A stretch of DNA of 64,000 bases from Lumbricus rubellus. Its lineage: Eukaryota > Annelida > Clitellata > Crassiclitellata > Lumbricidae. Each line of letters begins with the position of its first letter. Position 1 is the first letter of the stretch. Below the pieces are notes generated by a model, which saw only the letters and a list, made by a program, of their open reading frames with translations, was not told the DNA's origin and ran no database searches. Both the position numbers and the translations under genes were made by a program. Shown here piece after piece: positions 46,447-59,100 of this stretch. Where the stretch lies: the NCBI GenBank assembly GCA_945859605.1, contig OX243817.1:26220843-26284842 (forward strand), written 5' to 3'.

Positions 46447-47160
46447 CAATAATTATTGTGTGATTTTTTAAATCGAATTTCAGTTTGTTTATTAAAATAT
46501 TTACGTATTGACTTATCAAGATAAGACTTTGCATGGTCATTAAGTTTTTACTGTAGTGCATAAAATAACGTCAATTATTATTATTTCGGTTTCATCCTAG
46601 CCTAGCCTATAGGCGAATCCAGGTGAGTCCAGAAGAAAGTGAACATCTTTTTCCGGATTGTTTCATGAATAGGCTAACATAAATTATTGATCCTGGATGT
46701 TAGAGAAGTTTATTTCCGAATCATCTGAAAGAAACACTGGCGATTCTTATTTCTGGGTGTAGGATAGGCCTACTGTGAGTGGGCCTACACGTGATCAACA
46801 TGACTGTGTAATCTCCTATTGTTTAAAGTAACTAACTATTTTAACGATAACCAGATTGTCTAGCCGCTCTAGCGTTTTACAATTATATTAGACCCATGCA
46901 ATATATGACTGTATAATAGGTCTATAGGCCTACTCTATAGCCTTTACTTATTATAGGCTTATTTGCAGCAACAAACGAAGTGACAGACAGTTTTTTTTAA
47001 TCAGCTATCAACTATGGAATGCGTTCACGTCTTCATCATAAACGACTTTTAACTTTTAAGAATATTTTTCCTTTTATTGCAACTTGTTAGAATTTTTCCA
47101 ATCAAAATCGGCAGACTTTGCTTGCTATAATAGGTCTCTTCTTCTTCTGTCTTCTCCTCC
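46447..47160 (+). other. 3' flank of the CUB-Sushi gene
   Basis: AT-rich. ATTAAA near 46490 is a possible polyadenylation signal. Beyond it nothing coding is seen up to the LINE fragment. Confidence 0.45.
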
Positions 47161-47161
47161 G

Positions 47162-47310
47162 TCATCGATATGACGATGAGGCCTTTATGAATTTCCTCCA
47201 AACTTCTCTGCTTCTGATTATTTCTCCGATCTCGGCTAAGCTGGTGCCCTTCTCTTTCAGGTCTTCTTTGATGTTATCTATCCAAGTCTTCCGCTGTCTA
47301 CCTCTACTTC
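47162..47310 (-). pseudogene. LINE reverse transcriptase C-terminal fragment
   Basis: The minus-strand frame reads RGRQRKTWIDNIKEDLKEKG, then LAEIGEIIRSREVWRKF and a stop. This RGR.R..W.DNI..DL...R..W R pattern is the standard extreme C-terminus of many non-LTR reverse transcriptases. Only about 50 residues remain. Confidence 0.8.
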
Positions 47311-47561
47311 TATAATAGGTCTCTGATATTGCCTAACTCGGAAACTGGACAGTATAGACATGCGAAGTGCGCTTCTCAGAGAGTGTGGCCAGGAAGCATG
47401 CATGTGAGTTTACAGTTAATAGGGCCTAGGTTTGTATTTTTTAACAGTTTCTGACCAGTACTTTGCTTTGCCTGTTCGGCCGAATAGAGCAATGGATCTA
47501 ACGGTTCTAAGTTTCTAACCCATTGAGTGGTTCATGTATTTTGCTAGTGACGGAACCTCAC

Positions 47562-48050
47562 CAGTGATGCCACAGCTGTGTTTTTTCCACTAGATCTGGG
47601 TTTTTTCGTCTTCGTCTGGGTTTCTGGGGTTTTTTGGGGGAAAATCTAGGTTTATTTGGGCGAGTTGAAAATGTTTTACATTTTTCTGGGGTTTTTTCGG
47701 GAAAATCTAGGTTTATTTGGGCGAGTTGAAAATTTTTACATTTTTCTTGACTTTTTCGGGCAGACGACAAAAAAAGGTCATCAACTTTTTTGCCGGCGAA
47801 AATAGAAAAATTTCTTGACTTTTTCGGCCGCACGACTAAAAAAAAAAAAAAAAGGTCATCAACTTTTTGCCGGCGAAAATAGAAAAATTTCTTGACTTTT
47901 TCGGCCGGACGACTAGAAAAAAGTCATCAACTTTTTTGCCGGCGAAAATAGGAAATTTTCTTGACTTCAGCCGGAGGACCGTCTGGGTTTTTCTGGGTTT
48001 TTTTTCCAAGAAAATTTGGGTATTTTTCTGAAACCTCAGTGGCAACACTG
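47562..48050. mobile_element. hAT-type MITE, 489 bp, with internal tandem repeats
   Basis: Termini CAGTGATGCCAC and GTGGCAACACTG are inverted repeats with one mismatch, flanked by the exact 8-bp duplication AACCTCAC (47554-47561 and 48051-48058). The interior has two tandem units of about 65 bp (TTTATTTGGGCGAGTTGAAA) followed by three of about 75 bp (GGTCATCAACTTTTTTGCCG). Confidence 0.9.
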
Positions 48051-48971
48051 AACCTCACACAAGAAGTCCCTCGTTTGCTCGCCGAACCCTGCAGGGCATT
48101 TCTCCCGTCAAATTTTTCAAGAAATAAGCGAAATTGCGAATTTTATAGAACGACGAAATTCTGGAATCTTTTCCATGCACCAACTTTTCATGTCTCGCTT
48201 CCACTTCCCAAAAAGATGTGCGCCATCTTGTATTCGCCTTCGATCAGGGTTAACACGAGAAATTCAGGGACCCTAGCCTGCAGGCAGAGCGATCACGGGA
48301 CCCTATGGCCGGGCCTATGTAGTAGATACTGGAGGTATCTTGGGGCTTTATGAGAAAAATTTAGTTAGGACCTATAGAAACAAATTGAAATAATATAGGA
48401 CCTGTATGATCTAATATTTATATTAATAATTAATAATTATATTTATATACAATTTATTAATATGATTTTATTGAGTTGCTAATTTGTAGTTTAGATTGAG
48501 TGCACTTATTTATCGGCAATATTGCAGTTGAATTAAACCTATGTTTAAAAGGCGTAGATCATAGTCACTTTGAATATATTAGGCTATAACCATAGGCCTA
48601 GATCTTAGGCTACCTAGCCAGGGGGCCTAAAATTCGTCGGGACCTATAGGAGCTGCAGAGAACTTGTCCAATACATACATTTAGGCCTGAAGAGCAATGT
48701 CTGTATGGACTGTTATAGGCCAATCCCAACATTACAGCTAGAGGCCTATATCATCTGCCACTCTGTCCACTTAATGCCTAGCAATAAACGTATAATCCAG
48801 ACAGTGAGACATCTTGTCGTAATAGATTGCGTCAGTCAAACAGGATCAAACGACTTCCGGTGTTGCCGCGGGTGATCGAACGACGCCATGTTTGTGCTCG
48901 CTATATACACGTGTACGTGACCATAAAGCATGTATATCTCTTTGTCATGGAAAGCTGATTTTCCAACAGTG

Positions 48972-49135
48972 ATAATCATATATATTATATATATTATACA
49001 TATTATATATATATAATATAATATATATTATATAATATATATTATATAATATATATATATATATTATATTATACATATTATACATATTATATATGTAATA
49101 TATATATAAATCATATATACATGTAATATATACAC
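48972..49135. repeat. (TA)n-rich microsatellite
   Basis: Imperfect TATA/ATTATA array separating the two halves of the promoter-like cluster. Confidence 0.9.
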
Positions 49136-49249
49136 AAGAGGCACGCGGCCGTACGTCACATCCGGTGTCGCCGTGTCGTCATCAATCACTTGGATCGTCT
49201 GCTCTTTAGACACGTGGGTCGTGACGACGAGGAATGAATCGTCTGCCAT
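49133..49249 (-). CDS. Possible first coding exon, unassigned
   Basis: From an ATG at 49249 the minus strand reads MADDSFLVVTTHVSKEQTIQ, then VIDDDTATPDVTYG, a complex acidic sequence unlike the repeats around it, before running into the (TA)n tract. It may be a first exon whose donor and downstream exons I could not find, or chance. Confidence 0.25.
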
Positions 49250-49261
49250 TACGACCCTTAA

Positions 49262-50280
49262 TAATAATTATTGTTTGGACTCGTGTCTACGATTTATATA
49301 CTATAATACGCAAGCTATAATGGACGGACGTCGGGGTTAGTTTTTATTGCGCGCCTTTGAAAAGCTACGACTCAATTGATATTACGTCTGTATGATATTT
49401 ACTGGGGGCAAGTCAGATCGTGGGTTTCTCGATGTTTCCAGTCGTAATTCATTTGCCATATTATCGTCTGTTATGAAACTCCATTTCCTTGTCTCTTAGG
49501 GCAACGCGGTGTCATGCGCACTAGTCTTGGATGAGCGGCGCTCACGGTTGATAATAAATATTTCACTTTTACTCGCGTTACTCTTATTGACCGCGACTAA
49601 ATCCACGTAGGGCTTATGGCTTATGCATAATATGTATAGGCCCTAGGCCTACGTGTGTGTGCATATATATATCTGAACCTAGGTGGCGGATCACACCCAC
49701 ACCAACACACGTACACATTTAAATTTTAAGTCCATTCTGACTGCATTCATTTTGGATGAGCTTATCGTCCTAATGTCATATAATAATTATTATAACACTT
49801 CAACGACGTACGCGCTTGCATGCACTAAAAGTGGACAGAAAATCGAGCCTGATCGTCGTTACGATGGTAGGCCTAAACGCCTAGGCGTTTCATTGCAAAT
49901 TATAATTTAATATCTAGAATAGATTAGCAGGTCTATCAGTTTCCATCACCAAACTACCACCAACACCGACCGACAACCACCGCTGTCTCCTCGGTTTGAC
50001 CTATCCGGATTTTGGCTTGGCACCGGAACGGAAACGGCAGCTCTGCTATTGTGAACTTGATTTGATATAGGCTAGCGCTGGTAAATAAGCTGGTCTCCCT
50101 GACGTGGCTTTTGTGGGCGCTGAGAAATTCTCGAAGACTTACATTACATTAGCAGATGCTTCGTAATGCTTGTTCGATGATCATTTCATTCGCCAGGTGG
50201 CTGTGTGTCCTCTGTTCACATAGTCATAGGTACATTATGGTTCTGGTTCACCGCCCACCCCCCATCCCCTATTGCTTCGC
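49262..50280. other. Intergenic DNA with a weak dispersed-repeat copy
   Basis: No gene found. 50076-50135 (GGTAAATAAGCTGGT...GCTGAGAAATTCT) is a diverged copy of the repeat at 17912-18010 and 63222-63314. Confidence 0.5.
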
Positions 50281-50285
50281 TTTAA

Positions 50286-50712
50286 CTCGACCCGGAGTCC
50301 CGGACGCCTATACCCGAAACCCAAGCCGTATAGCAACGTAAAATTATTTAAAACATGTTTATTCATTTTTTTCATCGCTCATCCAACTTCTTATTCTACT
50401 ATATCACAGTTCCGTTATTCATTCAACTTCTACTTCAACTAAAAATATTTTTATAGTTCATCCAGCCTCTAGTTTTACGGTTACAATTTAGCATAAAACC
50501 ATGATTTCATCGGTCATTCAACTTCTACTTCTGTTAATTAATATGTTCATCCAGCTTCTAATGATACTGCAATACGTCACCAGTAATATCATGTTTTCAT
50601 CTTTCATCCAACTTCCAGTTTACGGAAATAAAATATCTCAGAAGTGCTATACGGCTTGGGATTTGGGTATATGCGTCCCGCGTCCCGGACGACCTACAGT
50701 GACGCAACAAAA
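50286..50712. repeat. Inverted arms around a reversed GAAGCTGGATT minisatellite
   Basis: GCCTATACCCGAAACCCAAG near 50307 and its reverse-complement counterpart near 50650-50680 (CTTGGGATTTGGGTATATGC) flank tandem CATCCAACTTCTA units (50370-50640). The whole looks like a foldback element whose loop is the minisatellite family of 2.7-3.8 kb. Confidence 0.65.
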
Positions 50713-50723
50713 ATTGTATAACA

Positions 50724-50990
50724 AAGGACAACATTGACATTAAAGCCAAAACCTCTTTCATAATTGAAGTCTGTACACGTAGGGAGAGGAGTCGCCGTCG
50801 ATTTTCTGGATTTTTGCATACCTATGGCATCTAATGTGGCCTAATAGCAACAGTCATCATCATCATCCTCATCATCGACATCACCATCACAACCCACCAT
50901 AACAGGATCATCGTGTGCTTAAGCAATGAACTCAAGACAACATTGACATTTAAGCCAAAACCTGTTTCTTTAAGACTTAATCGAAGTCTG
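50724..50990. repeat. Direct repeat of about 50 bp
   Basis: GACAACATTGACATTAAAGC...CCAAAACCT...GAAGTCTG at about 50726 recurs at about 50936 with few changes. No coding signal. Confidence 0.7.
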
Positions 50991-51455
50991 GACGTTTAAT
51001 CGATTCATATTATCAGCAGAACGCACCAACGCACCAACCAACCAACCAACCAACCTACGTTACTATCGACAAGTCACCCAAGTTTATTGGCATACATCAA
51101 TCTTAAATAGAGCACGATTATCCCCAACCCAATCCTACACATAATGCTTGGAAACTTAGAATAATAAAAAATATGGCACAACAGACAAGAAGTAAACATA
51201 GAAGTAAACATAGAAGTAAACATAGAAGGCATAATATAATGTCCAAATGAATAAAATCAGCCAGACAAAAATTAGACGTCAAGCAAATGTTCCTCAGGTC
51301 TGCTGGGCTTGGCTTGCTTCTAATGTCTGGCATTTCTCAAGCACTGGATGAACTATAGTCCGATAAATCTAACAGCACAAATCTCTAGTAATCACAGCAG
51401 TGGACAGAAGCAATATTGTTGCCCAAAACTGGAACCTTACCCAACTGAAGTTTAA

Positions 51456-51519
51456 CCCTTTAACGACCGGCTACATGTTTTTCAATGCATTTTAGTACAC
51501 GCTGGTGGTCGTTAAAGGG
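51456..51519. mobile_element. 64-bp TTAA-flanked mini-element (a)
   Basis: Perfect 13-bp inverted ends CCCTTTAACGACC and GGTCGTTAAAGGG between TTAA duplications (51452-51455 and 51520-51523). The interior differs from copies b-d. Confidence 0.8.
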
Positions 51520-51989
51520 TTAACCGATCTACCAAAACGCAGAAAGCTTCGTGCTGAAGCACAATGTAAGGCAAGATATTAAACGTTACATACACACCAA
51601 TCAAGTCACCGCATGACACACGATCATAGAATCAATCAAATTTTGATTGATTGATTGATTGATTGATCATAGACATATGAATATGAAACGCAAAAAATGG
51701 CCACATTATCCGTGGCATCAACCAAATGTCTAGATATGCAGAAAGACACTAATTCTGACGATCATATTATATCCAAAGAGAGGCGTGCTTCAGAACAACC
51801 GTTCGCCTGCCAATGAGAATCAAGAGTAGTCGCTGATGCCCAAATAAACATATCCACAGCAACGAAATCCAAAACAGAAAGCCAGGTACATTGTGGGAAA
51901 ATACATGAAAAGAGCAGCCTCCAAATCAGATAGCAGTTCAAATGACTGACAACCAAAGAATGCAAGACAATAGAATGACATTATCTTAA

Positions 51990-52052
51990 CCCTTTAATAC
52001 CGGAGAGTTTAGGATTTCCCATACCATTTACTACCATCTTGGCATTAAAGGG
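51990..52052 (-). mobile_element. 63-bp TTAA-flanked mini-element (b)
   Basis: Reverse-oriented copy of elements c and d: CCCTTTAATACCGG...GGCATTAAAGGG, with left TTAA and right TTAC (one change). It lies about 280 bp downstream of the DNAJC14-like stop codon. Confidence 0.8.
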
Positions 52053-52332
52053 TTACACGGAAGACTCATAACAGAAGCTTAGGGAGGACACAGTTTGGAC
52101 ATCAAGATTTTAAGTCGTGGACATTTGACGAAACACGCGTAGTACCTACAGAACTGATAATAACAAATGAATGCCAGAAGTAATAATCGAATTCAAGGAT
52201 ATCATCGACGTGAAGGACATGCAGAACAATCACAGACAAAGAACTCATCTGGGACATTGAACAATGCCATTGTCTCCGATCATCAAACAAGAGCAGAACT
52301 ACAATGGAGTAGAAAGACACGCACGGCTGCAT

Positions 52333-53085
52333 TCAGCGCCTTCTGCGTCTACGGCGCTTTGATGCAGCACCACCCTGCTTCCACCCAGGATCGTTGGCAG
52401 CACCTCTTCCGCACTGCGCACTCATGTCGCTCGCACCACCTGGGCTGCCGTACATCGACTCCAGCAAATCCTTAAGTTCAGTCTCTGCATCCCTGGAAAA
52501 GAGAAAGCACTAATAAGTGTTAAATGGTTTTCCAGATCAAGATACATGCTCCAAAAGTCCCTTGTGACACTAAAGATATCACAAGATCTACACCCAGCTT
52601 GCATAGATGGTAATGTTATCCTTTCAGACCATTATCCCTCCAGTCCTATCCACCTTGAATTTCTCTTTATCTTAGTCTGCAATTATTACATTACCAATCC
52701 TGCACTAATAACAATCTCCTCTAATATAACATGACCAGTGCACAATTAAAAAAAATATGCATTTTGCAACAAAGTCGAAACATGCCCCATGTAATAAACT
52801 AGAACATGCACATCAAATTCAATCTAATGATACTCTTTGTAGTAATCCACAGAAGTCAAATTTATATGATTTCATGCAACATAAAGAACAATGGAGTTCG
52901 TAGGGGATAGGGGGGCATCCCACCTGGCAGCTGATCTCTGCTGTCGATTGCGACCGGTCGAGATGTGAATGAGGACTTGGTGAGAGTTCGCAGGAATGTG
53001 TCGCAATTCATCTTGCTGCAGAAGAAACATACACACAAACACGTTGTAACATATATACATGTGTAGTTGTGTATACATATGTATG

Positions 53086-53119
<34 letters not shown>

Positions 53120-56100
53120 TATGTATATATACATCACCCCTTAACGTTGCAGCTCTCTGCCAATCCATTATCTAAGCCCTATGTAAAACTGATGAACTGT
53201 GGCTTGTTCGGCTGCTACATTAAGGCTCAGTTCTTGCCAGAGCAGCAGGACCTAAGATGATGATGATGATGATGGTTCTCTGTCCGAAGGCTGGTTCATT
53301 GGCTTTACGCCCCTGGTGTAGCTAACTAGGCCAGGACCTAAGACAAAACTAAAATGAATCTATTCAACAGGCTAACTTCATTATATCTATAAACTTGAAG
53401 ATCAGGAAATGACTTCAAAATGACCAAAGACTTCAAGATTTAACCTGATCTTGACCAATCCGACACCATAGACAGATGAGCGCCTCACCTGACACGACGC
53501 CCACTCTGTCACATCATAGATTTGACCTTCCATACACGCATAGTATCGCCATAGAAACCCCAATCGTGATGACTCTGCCCAAACGTCACCCTGTCACAGA
53601 CAAACAATATTTAAAAATATCAGCATCATCAAATTCACAGATCAGGTCCAATGAATATGCTCAAAACTTCCTGATTGGTGCATGTTAAGCATAAAGATAT
53701 TTTCGACAAAAACAAAGCAGCATTTAATATAATGTCAATGTTTATTTATATACAGAGATACGAAATATCAGACATCACATACATTTGTAGCGGCCAGCAG
53801 AACAGTAAACAGTTAACGGTCAGCAATTCTACGTACAAATAATCTCCAAAGAAAATAACCAAATTTCTAGACGAATGCATCACTAACAAACAACCATCAT
53901 ATCAATAGCCTAACATTGCTGGCAATTAAACAACACCACTGAAATTACAACCACTGTCTTACAAACAACATGCAATACAGTCAGCAAAGATGCAATGCTA
54001 CTGAATCTGTGAGCGGTGCTATATAAATGTTCAATTACAATTACAATGCTAACCTCTTTGGCTGCGTGATGTCGGTCACACTGCGTACAGTATCGCGCCT
54101 CTCTTACTAATCGGTTAACTGGAACACGCTTGTGTTTGCCTCCGCAGACCGAACATCCCATGTACTTCATTGACTGTACAGAACCATCCACACGCGATTA
54201 GAAAACAACGACAACAAGGCTGTCACATATACACAAAGATCAATTTATGTAGCTCCAATAAACAGTAATGCCAGAAAGCCTTCGTACTTAACCACAAACC
54301 GTGGGGCGCTGTGGTGCAGTGGTGGCACCGTTGCCTTGGAGTTGGAAGGTTCGAGGTTCGAATCCACTTCACCGCGTAAGGATCTTGGGCAAGTCCTTCA
54401 CTCACAATTGCTCAGTGCTTCGGCGTGAAACTCCAATGCAGCGTCCGCTCTGCATTCGGGAGCACCTCTGAGTAGAAAGAGCTTGAAAAAGTACAGTTGA
54501 GCGAAGTTTCTACTTTCTATTGCACTTAAACTAAAGCTAATCAACTGAAGAGAAATGAAGAAGAGAGCAGCCTAGCAAATAGAAAACTGCCAGTGCCTCC
54601 CACAAGATCTCCTAAATCTCTGTCCTTGAATTCGTTTGCTTACCTCTTGCATTGCTTCGTGCAGTTTAGTCAGCAGATCGCTGAACTGATGCTGCAAAAC
54701 AAAACGGACTCATCCATTCATACGACAAATTGCAATCATTTTGCGATTGAAAATCAGGTTGAAAAAAAAGATACTATTACTTTAATCATCATGGAAAATT
54801 AGATTTAATCCAGGGAATCAGAATATGTGTCCAGTTTAAACTCATTCTTCAGATATACTCCATATTCATTCACTCATGCAGAGTATTTATATAGCGCCTC
54901 TTCAAGAAATCTACTCAGAGGCGCTCTCTGCGCTAACTAGCCGAAATGATGTTAAGTGTCATCGTCGTCGTCGTGCCCATCCTCATCCTCAGTGTCATAA
55001 CAACAAGAAAATTTAATCAATTAGCAAAATAAATATGATATAAATTATATTCTATTTTCACTACAACAGGCATACAGGACAAATTGTCTAAAAATTTACA
55101 TATCTCACGCATGTTAGAAATTTGGACTTTACGAATATGATTTCAAATTCCACCCCCAAAACCAAATAAGAGATAAATATATCAAATGTTACCATGGCAA
55201 TATCTTCATCGTGTGCAAAAGCTGTCTGGGCGTTGTAGGCCTGGCGTTTCTCCTGTTTAGAAACAAGCAAGTGAAATTTAACAGTCTAAATATGCATACA
55301 AGATATTTACGATAGGTTCCCAATTTAATTCACAATGTGGGGCACGGTGGTGTAGTGGATGCCTTGGAACCGCTGGGTTCCAGTTTCGAACCCACATCAA
55401 GCCGCCACATAAGGAGTAAGTCCTTCACTTGCAATTGCTCATGCGGTACAGCATGAAACTCCGATGCAGTGTCCACGCTGTAGTCGGAAGCACCTCTGAG
55501 TACAGAGCTTGAAGGGGCGCTATAGCAAATGCGAGAAATAAATAAGTATCTGCATCTCTAGTTGTGCAGTGTTGCAAAAAGTTTCATTATTTTGAATACC
55601 AAAAAATATCAAGATTTCCAATGTCCTCTCTGTTATTCCTATAATCTATTTCAGTAAAATTTCACTTCATCATTCTCATTTCTCATAATTTAATACTGAA
55701 AGCAAATACTGTGGAAATAAAAGAATTTCAAATCAACATTTACTTACGGGTTCTCCAATGAGTTCAAAAGCATGGTTCAATATTTTGAAAGCCTCTTCAG
55801 CGCCTGGTTCACGGTTCTGAACAAAAATTTAAAAAAGACTTAAAAGTAATTACTGATAAAAATTTGCAAGTTGTCAATTTCCACCATAGCCAAGCAATAA
55901 AATCTTAAGTCACAACATTGTACACTGTACAGTAGTCAAATTCTCAACACACCATGCTGCAACTTTTACCTTTACAATGTATTGTCTTCAGGAACACAAG
56001 ACAATATCCACTTCATGACACATCATTTGATAATATGAATCACAGCATCTCGTTAATAATCCATCATACATGTAACATCAATTTGGATGGGTGAACATTG

Positions 56101-59100
56101 GCTTAAAAGGCAACCTGTTGCAGCCTACAGGTTTCCCTGAAACTGCAGCTTTACGTTTTATGCACAGCTGGTCTGATGCAAACTATTCAACAGTTGCAGC
56201 GTTTAACCCTTTAATGCCGAGATGGTAGTAAATGGTATGGAAAATCCTATACTCTCCGGCATTAAAGGGTTAACACGTCAGCTGCACCCGACATGAGAGC
56301 TCAGTTTGTAAAATTTCTCAGTCACTGTCATCGGTGTAACAGGTATGAGGTATTGAGTTCAGCTTCAGATGGATATGGAAACATGCAGTTCATGTGGAAA
56401 AGCCCACATTATGAGCGAACAAAGATGAATATAAAGAGAAGGAAAATGGCAGCTCCAAGCAAAGCAAAATTTAACCTTGAAACACCTCTGATGACTGGCT
56501 CCAATCCTACTTAACCCTCTAATGCCGAGATGGTAGTAAATGGTATGGGAAATCCTACACCCTCTGGCATTAAAGGGTTAACCCCATCACAAGATGAATG
56601 CATGCGTAAAAAAACAACATGAACTAGCACTGGTCAGTGTACACTGTACAGTACTTACCAACTTCCAACCAGTATTTCTGAAATGGTCCCTTTAGCATGC
56701 AGTCCAACCAACAGTGCATGTCTAAAGTTCAAATGCATTAAAATGAACGTTCTATGCATGCGACTTTTTTAAGGCCCCTACCTTATCTGGATGCACAAGA
56801 ACAGCCTGACGACGGAAGTATTTCCGTATCTCCTCGTCCGTACAATCTACCTTCAGTCCAAGAATGCTGTAAAAAATCCATTGTACAGTAAATAAAAGAT
56901 AATGACAATTTAATCTGGTGGTTATGGAAAATATGGACTACAACAATACTGTGCAAATTTAATTGTTAAATTAGCTGAAAGAAATCGATAAATAAGCACA
57001 ACTGCACTAATGATTGATTAGCGATGGAACATTGCAAGCTGACAGCCATGAAGTTTAGTACGTCTATGTGTCTCTCCTCTCAAGAAACTCTCACAGGAGG
57101 AATGCTAATATAATCTTGCAGTTAGTCAAATACCTTCTAAGAATTTCTTTGTGGGGAGCGGTGGTGTAGTAGTGGCGTCGTTGCCTTGGAGCCGGAAGGT
57201 TCGAGGTTCGAATCCACCCCCCCGCGTAAGGACCTTGGGCAAGTCCTTCACTCACATATGCTCAGCGCTTCGGCGTGAAACTCCGATGCAGTGTCCACTC
57301 TGTATTCGGGAGCGCCTCTGAGTAGAAAGAGCTTGAAGGGGCGCTATAACAAGTGCACATACAAATACTTCTAATCATCGAAGTTTACCTGTACGGATCT
57401 TTTCCTTCGCAAGAAAACAGACGTCGAATCGCTTCGTCTCCTACAAAAAAAATATACAAAAAATCATCAACATAATTTAACATCACAATCAATTAATGTC
57501 GTTATAATTACAGCAGAATTTAACATCACAATCAATTAATGTCGTTATAATTACAACAGAATTTAACATCACAATCAATTAGAATGTTGTTATAATTACA
57601 ACTAGACCCAGTTTTGCTTCAGAGAATCTTTGTGATAGCATGCTTCATCCCCACTTACCACTTCCTTGCATCCTCTTACCTCTTCATTGCATCCTCTTAC
57701 CACTTCATTGCATCCTCTTACCACTTCCTTGCATCCTCTTACCACTTCATTGCATCCTCTTACCACTTCATTGCATCCTCTTACCACTTCATTGCATCCT
57801 CTTACCACTTCATTGCATCCTCTTACCACTTCATTGCATCTTCTTACCACTTCATTGCATCCTCTTACCACTTCATTGCATCCTCTTACCACTTCATTGC
57901 ATCCTCTTACCACTTCATTGCATCCTCTTACCTCTTCATTGCATCCTCTTACCACTTCATTGCATCCTCTTACCACTTCCTTGCATCCTCTTACCACTTC
58001 ATTGCATCCTCTTACCACTTCCTTGCATCCTCTTACCACTTCATTGCATCCTCTTACCACTTCATTGCATCCTCTTACCTCTTCATTGCATCCTCTTACC
58101 ACTTCATTGCATCCTCTTACCACTTCCTTGCATCCTCTTACCACTTCATTGCATCCTCTTACCACTTCATTGCATCCTCTTACCACTTCATTGCATCCTC
58201 TTAGTTCCTCTGATTGACTTGACCTCTTTGTTCTCCGCATCATGATGGCCATGCAGCTAATCCAGACGCTTTACCTGCCTAAGTCCCTCTCTATGGAATG
58301 AACTCCCACCATCAGTTCACTCCACTTTATAAATTGGCATATACAATACAATGCAATCATCCGCTAGAGATGGATACATACAAGACAATTTTAAAGAGTG
58401 CAGCCACAATTGCTGGTCTATAAAGAAACCCTGTACATAGATAGTAAACAGAATCCTGAACATAGATAGTAAACAGACCTGACTCAGGCAAGGTAATGTT
58501 TTCAGACAGGAACCGATTGCCATTGGCACGTGCTCCGTGGACACCCTGCTTGCCGTGATTGTGCCACCAATTCGACCTTGGCCCCTCGTCCTGACCCGAT
58601 TCATCCTGCTTTGGGAAGGTTCTCTGCTTCACCAACTGACAAAACCACATCAGGCCTCGCCAAGCAATCCGGCAGATATGGTAGGCAATGGAGAAGACTC
58701 TTTGTGCGAAGAAGAAATAACAACAACAAAAGATATTTAACGTCTGATTGGAAGTTGGCAAAGATCCTGCTGCACAGAACGAAAATCGGACTGAGCACAT
58801 TATTAAGGAATGCAATTGTAAGCATAAACACTCTACATACTAAATCAAGCAATAAGAAAGTACTATTAAAAAAACAAAGAACAAACACAGGAAAACCAAA
58901 TATTAATATGGATTTCAGAAATAAACAATTATGTGGAAAAATGATCATGGAAAAAAAAGCAGTTTAAATGTGACAACAAAAACTACTTACTCATGAAATA
59001 TAATTCCAATCACAAGTTTCAGCATGTTGAGAACGATGGGCAGGATCTCGTAGAAAGCCCAGACTGCAACAAATCAGAACAAAGGAAAATAAATATTACA

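Larger units (their letters stand above)
48845..49260. promoter_or_regulatory. Promoter-like cluster of ETS, YY1, E-box and CRE motifs
   Basis: ACTTCCGG (about 48851) with ACGCCATGTTT nearby, ACACGTGT, then after a (TA)n tract TACGTCACATCCGG (49153) and CACGTG (about 49213). Such clusters are typical of TATA-less promoters. No downstream gene is established; see the short frame at 49133-49249. Confidence 0.35.

Noticed and set aside
48060..48353. Coding exon from the 130-codon plus-strand frame
   Set aside because: It starts inside the hAT MITE; the complex part has no domain, conservation cue or clear splice sites.
54301..54365. tRNA gene (also 44485, 55348 and 57162)
   Set aside because: A and B boxes are present, but the sequence continues into a common SINE body and LINE-like tail and does not fold as a full tRNA by inspection.
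57655..58204. CRISPR array
   Set aside because: Units are contiguous with no unique spacers, and the DNA is animal; it is a minisatellite.
57602..58252. Open frames of up to 216 codons on both strands
   Set aside because: All arise from a 21-bp tandem repeat whose length is a multiple of three; it lies in an intron of the DNAJC14-like gene.
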